Shown: positions 1 to 8,580 of the stretch, piece by piece
Layout: every line of letters starts with the position of its first letter
How positions within the stretch are numbered: position 1 is the first letter of the stretch
NCBI RefSeq assembly: GCF_002934325.1
Contig: NZ_PTIV01000025.1
Coordinates: forward strand, 1 to 62,907
Direction of reading: 5' to 3'
Length of the DNA stretch: 62,907 bases
Source of the DNA: Marinobacter persicus
GTDB taxonomy: Bacteria > Pseudomonadota > Gammaproteobacteria > Pseudomonadales > Oleiphilaceae
Program-made: the position numbers and the translations under genes
The notes under the pieces: model-generated
The model's input: only the letters and a program-made list of their open reading frames with translations
Databases searched by the model: none
What the model was told of the DNA's origin: nothing

Positions 1-90
1 AACGCAAAGGCCGGATATACGTGCGCAGTTTTACCTGATTAACTTTTTACTCCACCGAGCGCTTCGGGGCTTGCACAACAAGAGGTCTAC

Positions 91-128
91 ATATATGTGC
101 TTGTAGCGGTTTCAGAAAGAGGGTTCCG
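91..128 (-). repeat. Relic of the cloverleaf repeat family
   Basis: Bases 95-112 are identical to a block of the complete element at 12536-12629 (ATGTGCTTG then TAGCGGTTT). They are followed by a degraded copy of the outer stem (CAGAAAGAGGG against TTGGAAAGGGT). The facing half of the palindrome is not recognisable to the left, so this looks like a truncated or decayed copy. The rest of 1-199 holds no gene that I can support. Confidence 0.6.
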
Positions 129-199
129 GCACTGAACACACCCGCCAACTCAGCAGACTACAAGGCGGGCCACGCAAGAACGATCAGGCTGCAAGGCCA

Positions 200-2374
200 T
201 CAGGCCAAATGCCGAACATACCAACACCGATGAATCTTCGGATTGCGCTGAAAATCCTTGTCGATGGTGCTGGCACTCACCTCTTTCACCTCGAACTCAG
301 ACAACAAACCCTCGTCGAGCTTGAACTTCCGGAAATTGTTGGAAAACACCAGCAAACCATCACTCGATAACCGCTGCATCGCCTGACGAATCAAGGTGCC
401 ATGGTCCTTCTGGATATCCAGAACACCCTTCATGCGGGCCGAGTTGGAGAAGGTCGGCGGGTCCATGAAAATCAGGTCGTAGGTCTGGTTCGCCGTTTTC
501 CGATCCGCCAGCCAGGCCAGGCAGTCCGCCTGTTCCACCACGTGTTTCTTTGGATCAGCGCCGTTCAGTGCCAGATTGTCCTTTGCCCAATTCACGTAGG
601 TTTTGGACATATCCAGGCTCAGGGAACGGCTCGCACCGCCAACCGCCGCGTGCACGGTGGCCGCACCGGTGTAGCAAAACAGATTCAGGAACCGCTTGCC
701 TTGGGCATTTTGCTGAATCCACTGACGCACAGGGCGGTGGTCCAGGAAGAGGCCGGTATCCAGGTAGTCCCGCAGGTTTACCTTCAGCACGCAACCGTGT
801 TCATGCACGTTGAAGTACTCACCGGACGCTTCGTGCTTTTCGTACTGGCTGGCGCCACTCTGGCGCTGGCGCTGTTTGCAGATCATGTTGGCCGGATCAA
901 TATCCAGCACTTCCGGAATCACCGCCAGGGCTTCGGCCAGGCGCTCGCGGGCGGCACGTTCGTCCACGGATTTCGGCGCCTGGTATTCCTGCACGTGCAC
1001 TCGGCCTTCATAGATGTCGATGGCCAGCGCGTATTCGGGCATATCCGCGTCGTACAGGCGGTAACAGCCAATGCCCTGCTTCCGGGCCCACTGACCGACG
1101 ATTTTCAAATTCTTTTTCAGGCGGTTGCGCAGCATGTCGGCCCGTTCGGCATTGACGATGCGCGGCTGGATTTCACCGGTGCCCTCGGGGTCGCGGGCGA
1201 CCATGGCGTTTTCAGGTTTTACTTCGAACAACAGCAACTGGGCCGGCAGCTTGCCGTTGAACAGCTTGTACTGCTTGAAGCTGCGCAGTCCGATGGATTT
1301 GCCAAATTCGGGAGCACCGGTGAAAACGCCCATGCGCCAGCCGGGCAGCTCCCGCAGCACGGCTTCGCCCAGACTCTGGTACAGGCCTGACAACTCCTTG
1401 CGCTCACTCAGCCGCTCACCGTAAGGGGGGTTGGTCAGCACCAGGCCCTGCTCGCCCCAGGATTCCGCTTTGGCGAAGTCCTGAACCGGTCTTGCTTCCA
1501 CATGCACCACACCTTCCAGGCCTGCCCGCTGGATGTTTCTCCATGCGGTGGCAATGACTCGTGAATCCTGATCAAAACCGGCGAATACTGGTACCCTGCC
1601 CTGTTTACCGTCATGGGCGCGGCGTTCGGCCTCCTGTCGCAGGGACAGCCACAATTCCGGCTGATGGCCCGGCCATTTCTCGAAGCCAAAATGCTCTTGC
1701 TTGCGGCCCGGCGCGAGATCCAGCGCCATCATGGCGGCTTCAATCAGCAGGGTGCCGGAGCCGCACATGGGGTCGACAAAATCACCGCCATTGCCGGCAA
1801 TCTCCGGCCAGCCACAGCGCATCAGCAGGGCGGCCGCCAGGTTTTCCTTCAACGGTGCAATGCCCTTGTCGGTGCGGTAGCCGCGCATGTGCAGACTGTG
1901 GCCACTGAGATCGATACCCAGCGACAGGCGCCCCCGGTTCAACCGGGCCGAGACGGTCACATCGGCGCCCTTTGGGGCCACATTGGGCCGGGCACCGCCC
2001 GTACCCCGAATGCTGTCCACAATACCGTCCTTGACCTTCTGGGCGCCGAATTGTGTATTTCGTATGGCATTGTTGTGACCCAGAAAAGTCACCCGAAAAC
2101 TGCCGGCGGCCGGGATATGCGGCTGCCAGTCCAGTCCCACCACGCCATCGTAAAGCTGCTCGGCGCTGTCGGCCGGCACCTCGGCCACGTGCAGGATCAC
2201 CCGGTTGGCCAGTCGGGACCACAGGCAGGCGCGATAGCCGGCTTCCAGATCGCCCTCTACCCAGACGCCCGCCGGCGCGTTACGCACCTGCGCCAGCCCC
2301 AGTGTGGCGAGTTCGTCCGCCAACAGATACTCAACGCCTTTGGGACAAGTTACAAAAAAGACACGCTTGGACAA
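200..2374 (-). CDS. rlmKL: 23S rRNA (guanine-N2/N7) methyltransferase RlmKL
   Basis: Bifunctional methyltransferase that makes m2G2445 and m7G2069 in 23S rRNA. At 724 residues it has the full two-enzyme length. Visible order: a THUMP-type RNA-binding region in about the first 160 residues; the RlmL methyltransferase with the SAM motif DPMCGSGTLLIEAA and catalytic NPPYGERLS; then the RlmK methyltransferase with FLNLFCYTGAATVHAA and MDPPTFSNS. The start is MSKRVFFVTCPKG, typical of the family. It is monocistronic and divergent from rmf, across a 323-base gap. Both genes concern the ribosome, but no shared control is visible. The identification is very secure. Confidence 0.97.
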   Translation of the reverse strand: MSKRVFFVTCPKGVEYLLADELATLGLAQVRNAPAGVWVEGDLEAGYRACLWSRLANRVILHVAEVPADSAEQLYDGVVGLDWQPHIPAAGSFRVTFLGHNNAIRNTQFGAQKVKDGIVDSIRGTGGARPNVAPKGADVTVSARLNRGRLSLGIDLSGHSLHMRGYRTDKGIAPLKENLAAALLMRCGWPEIAGNGGDFVDPMCGSGTLLIEAAMMALDLAPGRKQEHFGFEKWPGHQPELWLSLRQEAERRAHDGKQGRVPVFAGFDQDSRVIATAWRNIQRAGLEGVVHVEARPVQDFAKAESWGEQGLVLTNPPYGERLSERKELSGLYQSLGEAVLRELPGWRMGVFTGAPEFGKSIGLRSFKQYKLFNGKLPAQLLLFEVKPENAMVARDPEGTGEIQPRIVNAERADMLRNRLKKNLKIVGQWARKQGIGCYRLYDADMPEYALAIDIYEGRVHVQEYQAPKSVDERAARERLAEALAVIPEVLDIDPANMICKQRQRQSGASQYEKHEASGEYFNVHEHGCVLKVNLRDYLDTGLFLDHRPVRQWIQQNAQGKRFLNLFCYTGAATVHAAVGGASRSLSLDMSKTYVNWAKDNLALNGADPKKHVVEQADCLAWLADRKTANQTYDLIFMDPPTFSNSARMKGVLDIQKDHGTLIRQAMQRLSSDGLLVFSNNFRKFKLDEGLLSEFEVKEVSASTIDKDFQRNPKIHRCWYVRHLA

Positions 2375-2697
2375 AGTGAACTCCTGATGTTTCGAGTAGA
2401 ACCGGCTAAGTTTCCGGAAACGCAGTAAAAAGCTGAATCGACCATGATTGCGCTATGTCATAAAACTATAAAAATAGGTTCACATAGATGAAAACAGTAG
2501 TGTACAGAGCCAGAGGAATCGTCTTACCTTGTAACTGACGCGTCGTTCGAGAAGTGCGAAAGTGCTTCTGTTTAACAGGATCCTGACTGCTCTGGCTATT
2601 GCTGGCAATAGGGGGTTGCCCCGGAGAGGCACCACATTGCCATGGTCATAGCAGATGTGTACACGCTTGTTCTGTTAATACATCAGTGAGGAACGGC
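2375..2697. other. Divergent intergenic region rlmKL/rmf
   Basis: This 323-base gap must hold the promoters of both rlmKL (minus) and rmf (plus). It has an AT-rich patch at 2459-2476 that could carry a -10 element, but I could not pair a convincing -35 box with it. The longer reading frame that runs into rmf from 2599 has no family-like sequence before codon 34, and I treat it as noncoding. Confidence 0.4.
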
Positions 2698-2910
2698 ATG
2701 AAAAGACAGAAAAGAGATATGTACGCTCGTGCATTCAAGCGGGGCTATTTGGCCGGTGTATCTGGCAAATCCAAAGACAGCTGCCCGCTGGAAAACCAGG
2801 AAACGCGCCAGGAATGGCTCAACGGGTGGCGAGAAGGCCGCACAGATAACTGGGAGGGTATGACCGGCGTCTCCGGTATTCACAAATTGGCCAACGTGAC
2901 CGCAACGTAA
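2698..2910 (+). CDS. rmf: Ribosome modulation factor RMF
   Basis: Hibernation factor that dimerises 70S ribosomes into inactive 100S particles in stationary phase. The 70-residue product opens MKRQKRDMYARAFKRGYLAG, very close to the E. coli protein, and continues with a conserved CP motif and WLNGWREG. It is longer than the 55-residue E. coli protein, with a tail ending HKLANVTAT, as is usual in pseudomonad relatives. I chose ATG 2698 because it begins the family sequence and sits behind GTGAGGA at a good distance; the frame is open upstream but unrelated. In E. coli rmf is induced by ppGpp and slow growth; no specific operator is visible here. Confidence 0.95.
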   Translation: MKRQKRDMYARAFKRGYLAGVSGKSKDSCPLENQETRQEWLNGWREGRTDNWEGMTGVSGIHKLANVTAT

Positions 2911-3060
2911 ACCCGGTCGGGGGCCATCCCCGTTAACCTTGATCTGTTTTTTTCAAACACGCACCAACAAATACAATTTAGAGCACGCAACGAAACAACC
3001 CAAACGGGGCCTCCCGCCCCGGACCATGCGTAGCAGCGCAACGGGGCTCGTTCCCCGCAG

Positions 3061-3089
3061 GGGCCCGCTCGGCGGGCCCATTCTTTTTC
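3061..3089 (+). terminator. Rho-independent terminator after rmf
   Basis: GGGCCCGC (3061-3068) pairs perfectly with GCGGGCCC (3072-3079) around a 3-base loop, and a T-rich run follows (3081-3087). A smaller hairpin precedes it. The orientation suits rmf. It lies just before the stop end of the convergent pyrD. Confidence 0.75.
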
Positions 3090-3101
3090 AGGCTTCCCCG
3101 T

Positions 3102-4124
3102 TTACGCCAACTCCTTCCGGATCGCCTCTACCGCTTCATTAATCAATGCCGGCCCGCGATAAATAAAGCCTGTGTATACCTGAACCAGCTTGGCGCCGGC
3201 CCGGATCTTCTCCGCCGCGCTTTCGCCGTCGCTGATACCACCCACACCAATAATCGGCAATCGGTCCCCCAATTCGGCATACAGCCCGCGAATCACGCGT
3301 AGCGAAGGGTCCCGAACCGGGGCACCACTCAAACCACCAGCCTCCTGTTCGTGTTTATGGCCCTGCACTGCTTCGCGGCTGATGGTGGTGTTAGTGGCAA
3401 TCACGCCATCGATCCCCGCTTCCAACAGCGCCTCGGCGACAAAGCGAATACCTTCATCGTCCATGTCCGGGGCGATCTTCACCGCCACCGGTACGTAGCG
3501 CCCGGATGATTCCTGGCATTTCAGCTGTTCATCCTTGATGGCGTGCAGAAGCTGCTTCAGCGAATCCCCGAACTGAAGGTCGCGCAGACCCGGCGTATTG
3601 GGCGATGAAACGTTCACGGTGATGTAGTCCGCATAGGGGTAAACAGCAGCGATGCCCTTGCGGTAATCCTGCTCGGACTCTTCGTTGGGGGTGTCCTTGT
3701 TCTTGCCAACATTAATGCCGAGCACACCCCGGTAACGTCGCTTTTTCACATTGGCAATCAGGTGGTCAAGCCCTTCATTATTGAACCCCATACGATTGAT
3801 GATGGCCTGGTGCTCAGGCAGGCGGAACATTCGTGGTTTCGGGTTGCCCGGTTGGGCCAGCGGTGTCACGGTGCCCACCTCAATAAAACCAAAACCGAGA
3901 TTGCCCAGAGCATCCAGGTGATCAGCGTTCTTATCCAGCCCTGCCGCCAGCCCTACCGGATTGGGGAACTCCAGTCCCATGACGGTAACGGGGCACGGCG
4001 CCGGGTGTCTGGACACCAACTTCAACGCACCCATTCTGTTGACGAAATCCAGCCCGTTAAGCGCCATGTTGTGTGCCTGTTCCGGAGGCAGTTGAAAAAG
4101 CAGATGTCGAAGAACGCCGTACAT
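3102..4124 (-). CDS. pyrD: Dihydroorotate dehydrogenase (quinone), class 2
   Basis: Fourth step of UMP synthesis: oxidises dihydroorotate to orotate with FMN and passes electrons to membrane quinone. The 340-residue length and N-terminal amphipathic segment (MYGVLRHLLFQLPPEQAH) are typical of the membrane-associated class 2. Motifs seen: FGFIEVGTVTP and RMGFNNEGLD for FMN, the catalytic-serine region NVSSPNTPGLRDLQ, and the C-terminal GVGGI flavin-phosphate loop. ATG 4124 is preferred over the upstream frame beginning at 4178 because AAGGAG lies just before it and the family sequence begins there. It converges on rmf. pyrF, the last step of the pathway, lies about 9 kb away. Confidence 0.96.
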   Translation of the reverse strand: MYGVLRHLLFQLPPEQAHNMALNGLDFVNRMGALKLVSRHPAPCPVTVMGLEFPNPVGLAAGLDKNADHLDALGNLGFGFIEVGTVTPLAQPGNPKPRMFRLPEHQAIINRMGFNNEGLDHLIANVKKRRYRGVLGINVGKNKDTPNEESEQDYRKGIAAVYPYADYITVNVSSPNTPGLRDLQFGDSLKQLLHAIKDEQLKCQESSGRYVPVAVKIAPDMDDEGIRFVAEALLEAGIDGVIATNTTISREAVQGHKHEQEAGGLSGAPVRDPSLRVIRGLYAELGDRLPIIGVGGISDGESAAEKIRAGAKLVQVYTGFIYRGPALINEAVEAIRKELA

Positions 4125-4318
4125 TGAAAAACTCCTTGCCGAGGGTGGCCGGAGTATACCGGAAGTTTTCGATACCATCTCCCCGGAGCATCATCTCATT
4201 GCTGTAAATCCCCACTATTAAAGGCCTCAGAACGCTTTTCCACGGTTTCTGTGGATAACTCTGTTGAAAATTCCGGGGCAAGCGTCCGGACCCCTTGATA
4301 AACGCGCCGCCCTACAGA

Positions 4319-4337
4319 TTGATCATTTTTTGATCAA
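4319..4337. promoter_or_regulatory. TTGATCA palindrome, possible operator
   Basis: A perfect inverted repeat TTGATCA-N5-TGATCAA lies in the 406-base gap between pyrD and the divergent transporter gene. Two further GATCA half-motifs occur near 4400 and 4444. The symmetry and spacing suit a dimeric regulator, but I cannot name one. A short hairpin with a T5 loop is the alternative reading. Confidence 0.35.
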
Positions 4338-4469
4338 CGAAAAAGCCCTTTAAAGTCAACACCTTAAAAAGGTCAAATTAGAAATTGACGAGTGACGATG
4401 ATCAATGTTAGCCGGCAACCTATTTGTCATCATGTGTATAAATCGATCAGCAAATTGCGATTAAACGGC

Positions 4470-4498
4470 CTGTTTTTTGGCTGTTCAGCGGTTATAAT
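4470..4498 (+). promoter_or_regulatory. Candidate sigma-70 promoter of the cation efflux gene
   Basis: A perfect TATAAT (4493-4498) lies 33 bases before the start codon. The -35 position at 17-base spacing reads CTGTTT, a weak match. The remainder of 4125-4530 shows no coding potential that I can support. Confidence 0.5.
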
Positions 4499-4530
4499 GC
4501 ACCGCAACACCCACTCCGGAGTCAGTTCCC

Positions 4531-5694
4531 ATGGAACAGCCGAGCAACGCTCGCGAAAGTCACGAACAGAATCTCCAACTGGAAAAGACCGAGGCGGCAA
4601 AAGTCACGGTTATCGGCATGGTGCTGGATGCGGTTCTTGGCATTATCAAGGTGATTGCCGGCACCCTGTTCCACTCCCAGGCCCTGGTGGTGGATGGCGT
4701 GCATTCATTTACCGATGTCGCCTCTGATTTTGTTGTTCTGGGTACCATGCACCTATCGCGCCGGGGGCCCGACGCAGATCACCCCTATGGCCACCAGCGC
4801 ATTGAAACCCTGGGCACAATGATTCTGGGGTCCTTTCTCATTGCCGTGGGCGGTGCCTTGGGTTGGGAGAATCTGCAGGGACTGATCACCGGTGAGGAGC
4901 TGTTCGTGCCCGGCTGGCCAGTTCTGGTGGCTGCCGGGGTGTCCGTCGCGAGTAAAGAGTGGATCTACCGGTATACCCGCCGTGTAGGCCTGCGCATCCG
5001 CTCAGACCTGATTATTGCCAATGCCTGGCACAGCCGAACCGACGCTTTTTCTTCAGTGGTGGTCCTGGTCTCCACTGCCGGGGCCATGCTCGGCCTTGTC
5101 TGGCTGGACGCGCTCGCTGCGGTGATCATCGCAGGGATCATTATTCATATTGGCTGGAAATTCACCTGGGACAGCGTCAAGGAACTGATTGATACGGGCC
5201 TGTCCGAAGAAGACACAGAGGAACTCCAGATCATCGCCCGGGAAACCGATGGGGTGCGCAACGTCCACGAGCTCCGCACCCGCCGAATGGGGCACGACGT
5301 GCTGCTGGACGTCCACCTGGTGGTGCGCCCTGATATCAGTGTCTCCGAGGGGCACCAGATTGGAACGAGAGTGGTGGCCAGCATGCGTGAAAAGCTGGAC
5401 AACATCCGTGACATCAATTTCCACATCGACGCCGAGAATGACGAGGTTAATCCCCATATTACCCAGCCTCACCTTCCCAGCCGGGAGGAAATCCGCACCA
5501 TTCTGGCTGATACCATCGGCGGCTACCCACTCAATAGCCGCCTTCGCCTGCACTACCTCAAGAACCGGGTACATCTGGAAATCTTTCTGGATGAAGCGGG
5601 CTCACCCGCTGGCCTTACTGCCAGAACGGCGCGTGAGGCTTTGGAAGGTTTCGACTGGTTTGGCAGCGTAAAGGTCTGGCAACCCGCCAACTGA
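4531..5694 (+). CDS. Cation diffusion facilitator family efflux transporter
   Basis: Inner-membrane proton/metal(II) antiporter of the CDF family (FieF/ZitB relatives), probably exporting Zn, Fe or related divalent ions. About six membrane segments lie in residues 25-215. The metal-site motifs are visible: DGVHSFTDVASD in TM2 and HSRTD in TM5, with HPYGHQRIET between. A ferredoxin-like cytoplasmic domain follows (VRNVHELRTRRMGHDVLLDVHLVV). At 387 residues it is some 80-90 longer than FieF: after about residue 300 there is a second stretch (LRLHYLKNRVHLEIFLDEAG) that resembles another copy of that cytoplasmic fold. The start is ATG 4531 behind CCGGAG. Metal specificity cannot be read from sequence alone. 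Confidence 0.88.
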   Translation: MEQPSNARESHEQNLQLEKTEAAKVTVIGMVLDAVLGIIKVIAGTLFHSQALVVDGVHSFTDVASDFVVLGTMHLSRRGPDADHPYGHQRIETLGTMILGSFLIAVGGALGWENLQGLITGEELFVPGWPVLVAAGVSVASKEWIYRYTRRVGLRIRSDLIIANAWHSRTDAFSSVVVLVSTAGAMLGLVWLDALAAVIIAGIIIHIGWKFTWDSVKELIDTGLSEEDTEELQIIARETDGVRNVHELRTRRMGHDVLLDVHLVVRPDISVSEGHQIGTRVVASMREKLDNIRDINFHIDAENDEVNPHITQPHLPSREEIRTILADTIGGYPLNSRLRLHYLKNRVHLEIFLDEAGSPAGLTARTAREALEGFDWFGSVKVWQPAN

Positions 5695-5701
5695 CCAGAA
5701 G

Positions 5702-5730
5702 CTGGCCTGCTTAAAAAGCGAGCAGGCCAG
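5702..5730. terminator. Hairpin between convergent genes
   Basis: CTGGCCTGCT (5702-5711) pairs perfectly with AGCAGGCCAG (5721-5730) around an A-rich loop. It fills most of the 39-base gap between the convergent efflux and ATP-grasp genes. There is no long T run on either side, so termination is plausible but not certain. Confidence 0.45.
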
Positions 5731-5733
5731 ACT

Positions 5734-7218
5734 TCAGCCCCGGCGCTTCGCCTCCATGCGGGACAGGAATTCCTGCATCACCAGGGTGTACAGTTCTCCG
5801 CCGAGGAACTTGTCTTCCACGCCGAAATCCATGCTCGGATTGTCGTTCACCTCGATAACCGCCACCCGTTTGCCGGATTGCTTGATGTCGACGCCATACA
5901 GCCCGTTACCGATCAGGCGAGTCGCATTGAGCGCCGCCTGAATCACGTTGCGGGGCACTTCATAGGTGGGCAGTGTTTCGAAATCCCCACTTTCCACCTG
6001 GGCGCTGCCGTGCTGGTAGATCTGCCAGTGGCCCTTCACCATCATGTACTTGCAGGCGTAGATGGCCCGCCCGCCCAATACCCCGATGCGCCAATCGTAT
6101 TCCGTGTACAGGTACTCCTGGGCCAGTACCAGGGCAGACTGGCGGAACAGGTCCTTCAGACCAGCCCGAAGCTCACTCTCATCCTTGGCCTTGATAATGC
6201 CCCGGGAAAAGGCCCCGTCCGGGATCTTGATGACGGCCGGCAGCCCCAACTGCTCAACCACCTGCGTCACGGCGTCTTTCTGGTCCTTCGAAAGAATCAG
6301 CGTCCTGGGCGTGGGCACCCGATTGTTCTTCAACAGGTCCGCCAGGAATACCTTGTTGGTGCAGCGCAGGATGGACACCGGATCATCAATCACCACCAAC
6401 CCCTCGGCTTCGGCCTTACGGGCAAAGCGGTAGGTGTGATGGTCGATGGCCGTGGTTTCCCGGATGAACAGGCCATCGTATTCGGGCAGGCGCATGTAGT
6501 CCCGGCGGGTGATGCGCTCGACGTTGATGCCCAGCTTTCGCCCGGCCTTCTCAAAGCACTTCAGCGCCGCTTCGTCGCTCGGAGGCATCTCTTCGTCCGG
6601 ATTCACGAGCATGGCCAGATCAAACCGGTAATGGCGCCGAGTGCGGGGCTTGCGCCAGATCATGCTGCTAAAGCGGTCTAGGGCGGCAGCAAATACATCC
6701 TGCTCATGATCGTTCAGATCCGCAGGAGCCGCCGGCTTTAAGGAGTCAATCTGCCACTGCTTACGGTAACGGAATACCACTTCCAGTACCGGGCACGGAA
6801 AGCGGTCAAACAGGGCCCGGGCCACCGGCTTGAGCTCCGGATGCTCCACCTGGCCAAAGAAGCTGCGAATACGGACGGTTTTGTCCTTCCGTTCACTGCC
6901 GGCCGGCAACGCAGCATCGAGCCACTGCAGGACACTGACATCCAATGCCTCCAGCTGCAGGGAGAACAGCCCTTTTCGGCTCAGGTCGTTCAGGGTCATG
7001 ACCGACGGCACCACATGGTGCCCGCGGGCTTCGGCCAGCAACGAGCAGTAGTAACCCTGGCTCAGGTATTTGGCGCTCTGGCAAAGGTTGATGACCCTTA
7101 CCCGGCTATTGGCCGGAGCGGTGAACTGCAGGTACTGGTCAAAGGTCAGCACGTCTTCGCTGGGATAATACGGAGCCCAGTCGGCTGCGCGATCCACCAC
7201 AATCAGTAAACGGGACAT
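5734..7218 (-). CDS. RimK-like ATP-grasp ligase with RLAN N-terminal domain
   Basis: Putative ATP-dependent carboxylate-amine ligase, 494 residues. The C-terminal half (about 215-490) is a RimK-type ATP-grasp: the lysine segment AVIKIPDGAFSRGI, LAQEYL, and metal-binding VIEVNDNPSMDFG. The first about 200 residues (MSRLLIVVDRAADWAPYYPS, then GYYCSLLAEARGHHVVP) match the RLAN domain, which I recall as found almost only in this context. The family joins an amino acid, often glutamate, to a carboxylate or peptide end; the substrate here is unknown. It is divergent from a GNAT-C39 peptidase fusion 228 bases away, a pairing I recall as conserved. True RimK, which modifies ribosomal protein S6, is shorter and lacks the N-terminal domain. 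Confidence 0.85.
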   Translation of the reverse strand: MSRLLIVVDRAADWAPYYPSEDVLTFDQYLQFTAPANSRVRVINLCQSAKYLSQGYYCSLLAEARGHHVVPSVMTLNDLSRKGLFSLQLEALDVSVLQWLDAALPAGSERKDKTVRIRSFFGQVEHPELKPVARALFDRFPCPVLEVVFRYRKQWQIDSLKPAAPADLNDHEQDVFAAALDRFSSMIWRKPRTRRHYRFDLAMLVNPDEEMPPSDEAALKCFEKAGRKLGINVERITRRDYMRLPEYDGLFIRETTAIDHHTYRFARKAEAEGLVVIDDPVSILRCTNKVFLADLLKNNRVPTPRTLILSKDQKDAVTQVVEQLGLPAVIKIPDGAFSRGIIKAKDESELRAGLKDLFRQSALVLAQEYLYTEYDWRIGVLGGRAIYACKYMMVKGHWQIYQHGSAQVESGDFETLPTYEVPRNVIQAALNATRLIGNGLYGVDIKQSGKRVAVIEVNDNPSMDFGVEDKFLGGELYTLVMQEFLSRMEAKRRG

Positions 7219-7446
7219 AAGGCGGCGTTCCTCCCTGAAGGTTCAGCCGGGGGTCAGTGGCGCAACAATACGACGCAACCTGTACCGGCACAATCACTGG
7301 CCCATGCGTGCTTTTACGCATCTACAATCATAAGCGTGTACCACAAATTTGACCCATAATGACGGCCACAGTGCTTCCCCCATCATAGCGGCCACGGCGC
7401 TGTTTGCCCTGTTCCCGATTCTGGCTTCTTCCGGATTTACCAGCCC

Positions 7447-8565
7447 ATGACCGACATCACTCTCCGACATGCCACCCACCGTGACCTGGATGCGCTGCTG
7501 CAGCTGGAAGACCGGTGCTTTGCCGAAGACCGGTTGTCGCGGCGCAGTTTCCGGCGGTTTATCGACATGCCCCGGGACCGGCTGATTGTTGCCGAACGTG
7601 ATGGCGAACTGCTGGGCTACTGCCTGGTATTGATGAGCGCCGCCACCCGCATGGCACGCATCTACTCCATTGCCGTATCACCGGCGGCCCGGGGCCATGG
7701 CCTGGGTGAGAAGCTGGTCCGCCAGGCCGAACAGGAAGCCGCCGAAGCCGATCGCATCGTCATGCGCCTTGAAGTCCGGGAAGACAATACTGGCGCCATT
7801 GCGCTGTACCGGCGCCTTGGCTACCGCCAGTTCGGCACCTACCGGGACTATTACGAGGACCACGGCAACGCCCTGCGTTTCGAGCGCCGCATTCTCTATT
7901 ACCAGCCGGACCACGAATTCCTGCCGGTGCCCTACTACCCCCAGACCACCGAATTCACCTGCGGGCCATCAGCGTTGCTGATGGCCATGGCGGCGCTGGA
8001 CGAGCAGCGCCCCCTCAACACGCTTGAGGAACTGCACATCTGGCGGGAAGCCACCACCATTTTCATGCTCGCCGGCCACGGTGGCTGCGGCCCCCACGGG
8101 CTGGCTCTGGCGGCCTGGAAACGCGGATTCCAGGCCAGCGCCTGGATCAGCCAGGAAGGCCCCCTGTTCCGGGACACGGTGCGCAACGAGGATAAAAAGC
8201 GGGTATTGGAGCTGGTGCACGAAGGCTTCCTGCACGACATTGGCCAAACCGAGATTTCACTGCACCACGATCCGTTAACCCCCGAGGCCATGGAAAACGC
8301 GCTGCACCAGGGCCAGATTCCGGTCATCCTGATCAGCACCTGGCAGCTCAACCGGAGCCGGGTGCCCCACTGGGTCACGGTGTGCGCCATGGACGACGAT
8401 TTTGTCTACCTGCACGACCCGGAGATTGATACCGAGGAAGGGGAAACCGTCGCCGACAAGCAGTACCTGCCTATCGACCGACGGGGGTTTGAAAAGATGT
8501 CCCGCTACGGCCGCAACCAGCCGCTGCAGGCGGCCGTGATTGTGGGGCCGAAGCGGCCGGAATAA
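7447..8565 (+). CDS. GNAT acetyltransferase fused to C39-like cysteine peptidase
   Basis: A two-domain protein of 372 residues. Residues 1-150 are a GNAT N-acetyltransferase related to RimI, with the acetyl-CoA loop ARGHGLGEKLVRQAE and the C-terminal RLGYRQFGTYRDYYEDHG. Residues about 155-365 are a papain/C39-like peptidase: catalytic cysteine in TEFTCGPSALLM, histidine in VPHWVTVCAMDDD, aspartate in YLHDPE. All triad positions look intact. It is divergent from the RLAN/ATP-grasp ligase, suggesting a joint pathway that adds residues to, acetylates and trims a peptide or protein tail (inference). There is no signal peptide, so it should act in the cytoplasm. The 3' end nearly touches the convergent uvrB. 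Confidence 0.85.
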   Translation: MTDITLRHATHRDLDALLQLEDRCFAEDRLSRRSFRRFIDMPRDRLIVAERDGELLGYCLVLMSAATRMARIYSIAVSPAARGHGLGEKLVRQAEQEAAEADRIVMRLEVREDNTGAIALYRRLGYRQFGTYRDYYEDHGNALRFERRILYYQPDHEFLPVPYYPQTTEFTCGPSALLMAMAALDEQRPLNTLEELHIWREATTIFMLAGHGGCGPHGLALAAWKRGFQASAWISQEGPLFRDTVRNEDKKRVLELVHEGFLHDIGQTEISLHHDPLTPEAMENALHQGQIPVILISTWQLNRSRVPHWVTVCAMDDDFVYLHDPEIDTEEGETVADKQYLPIDRRGFEKMSRYGRNQPLQAAVIVGPKRPE

Positions 8566-8580
8566 CCGGCGTCAGCCGGT
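8565..8580. other. Short hairpin at convergent gene ends
   Basis: ACCGGC-GTCA-GCCGGT spans the last base of the GNAT-C39 gene and the end of uvrB, where only six bases separate the genes. With no T run it is at best a weak bidirectional stop or 3'-end stabiliser. Confidence 0.3.
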
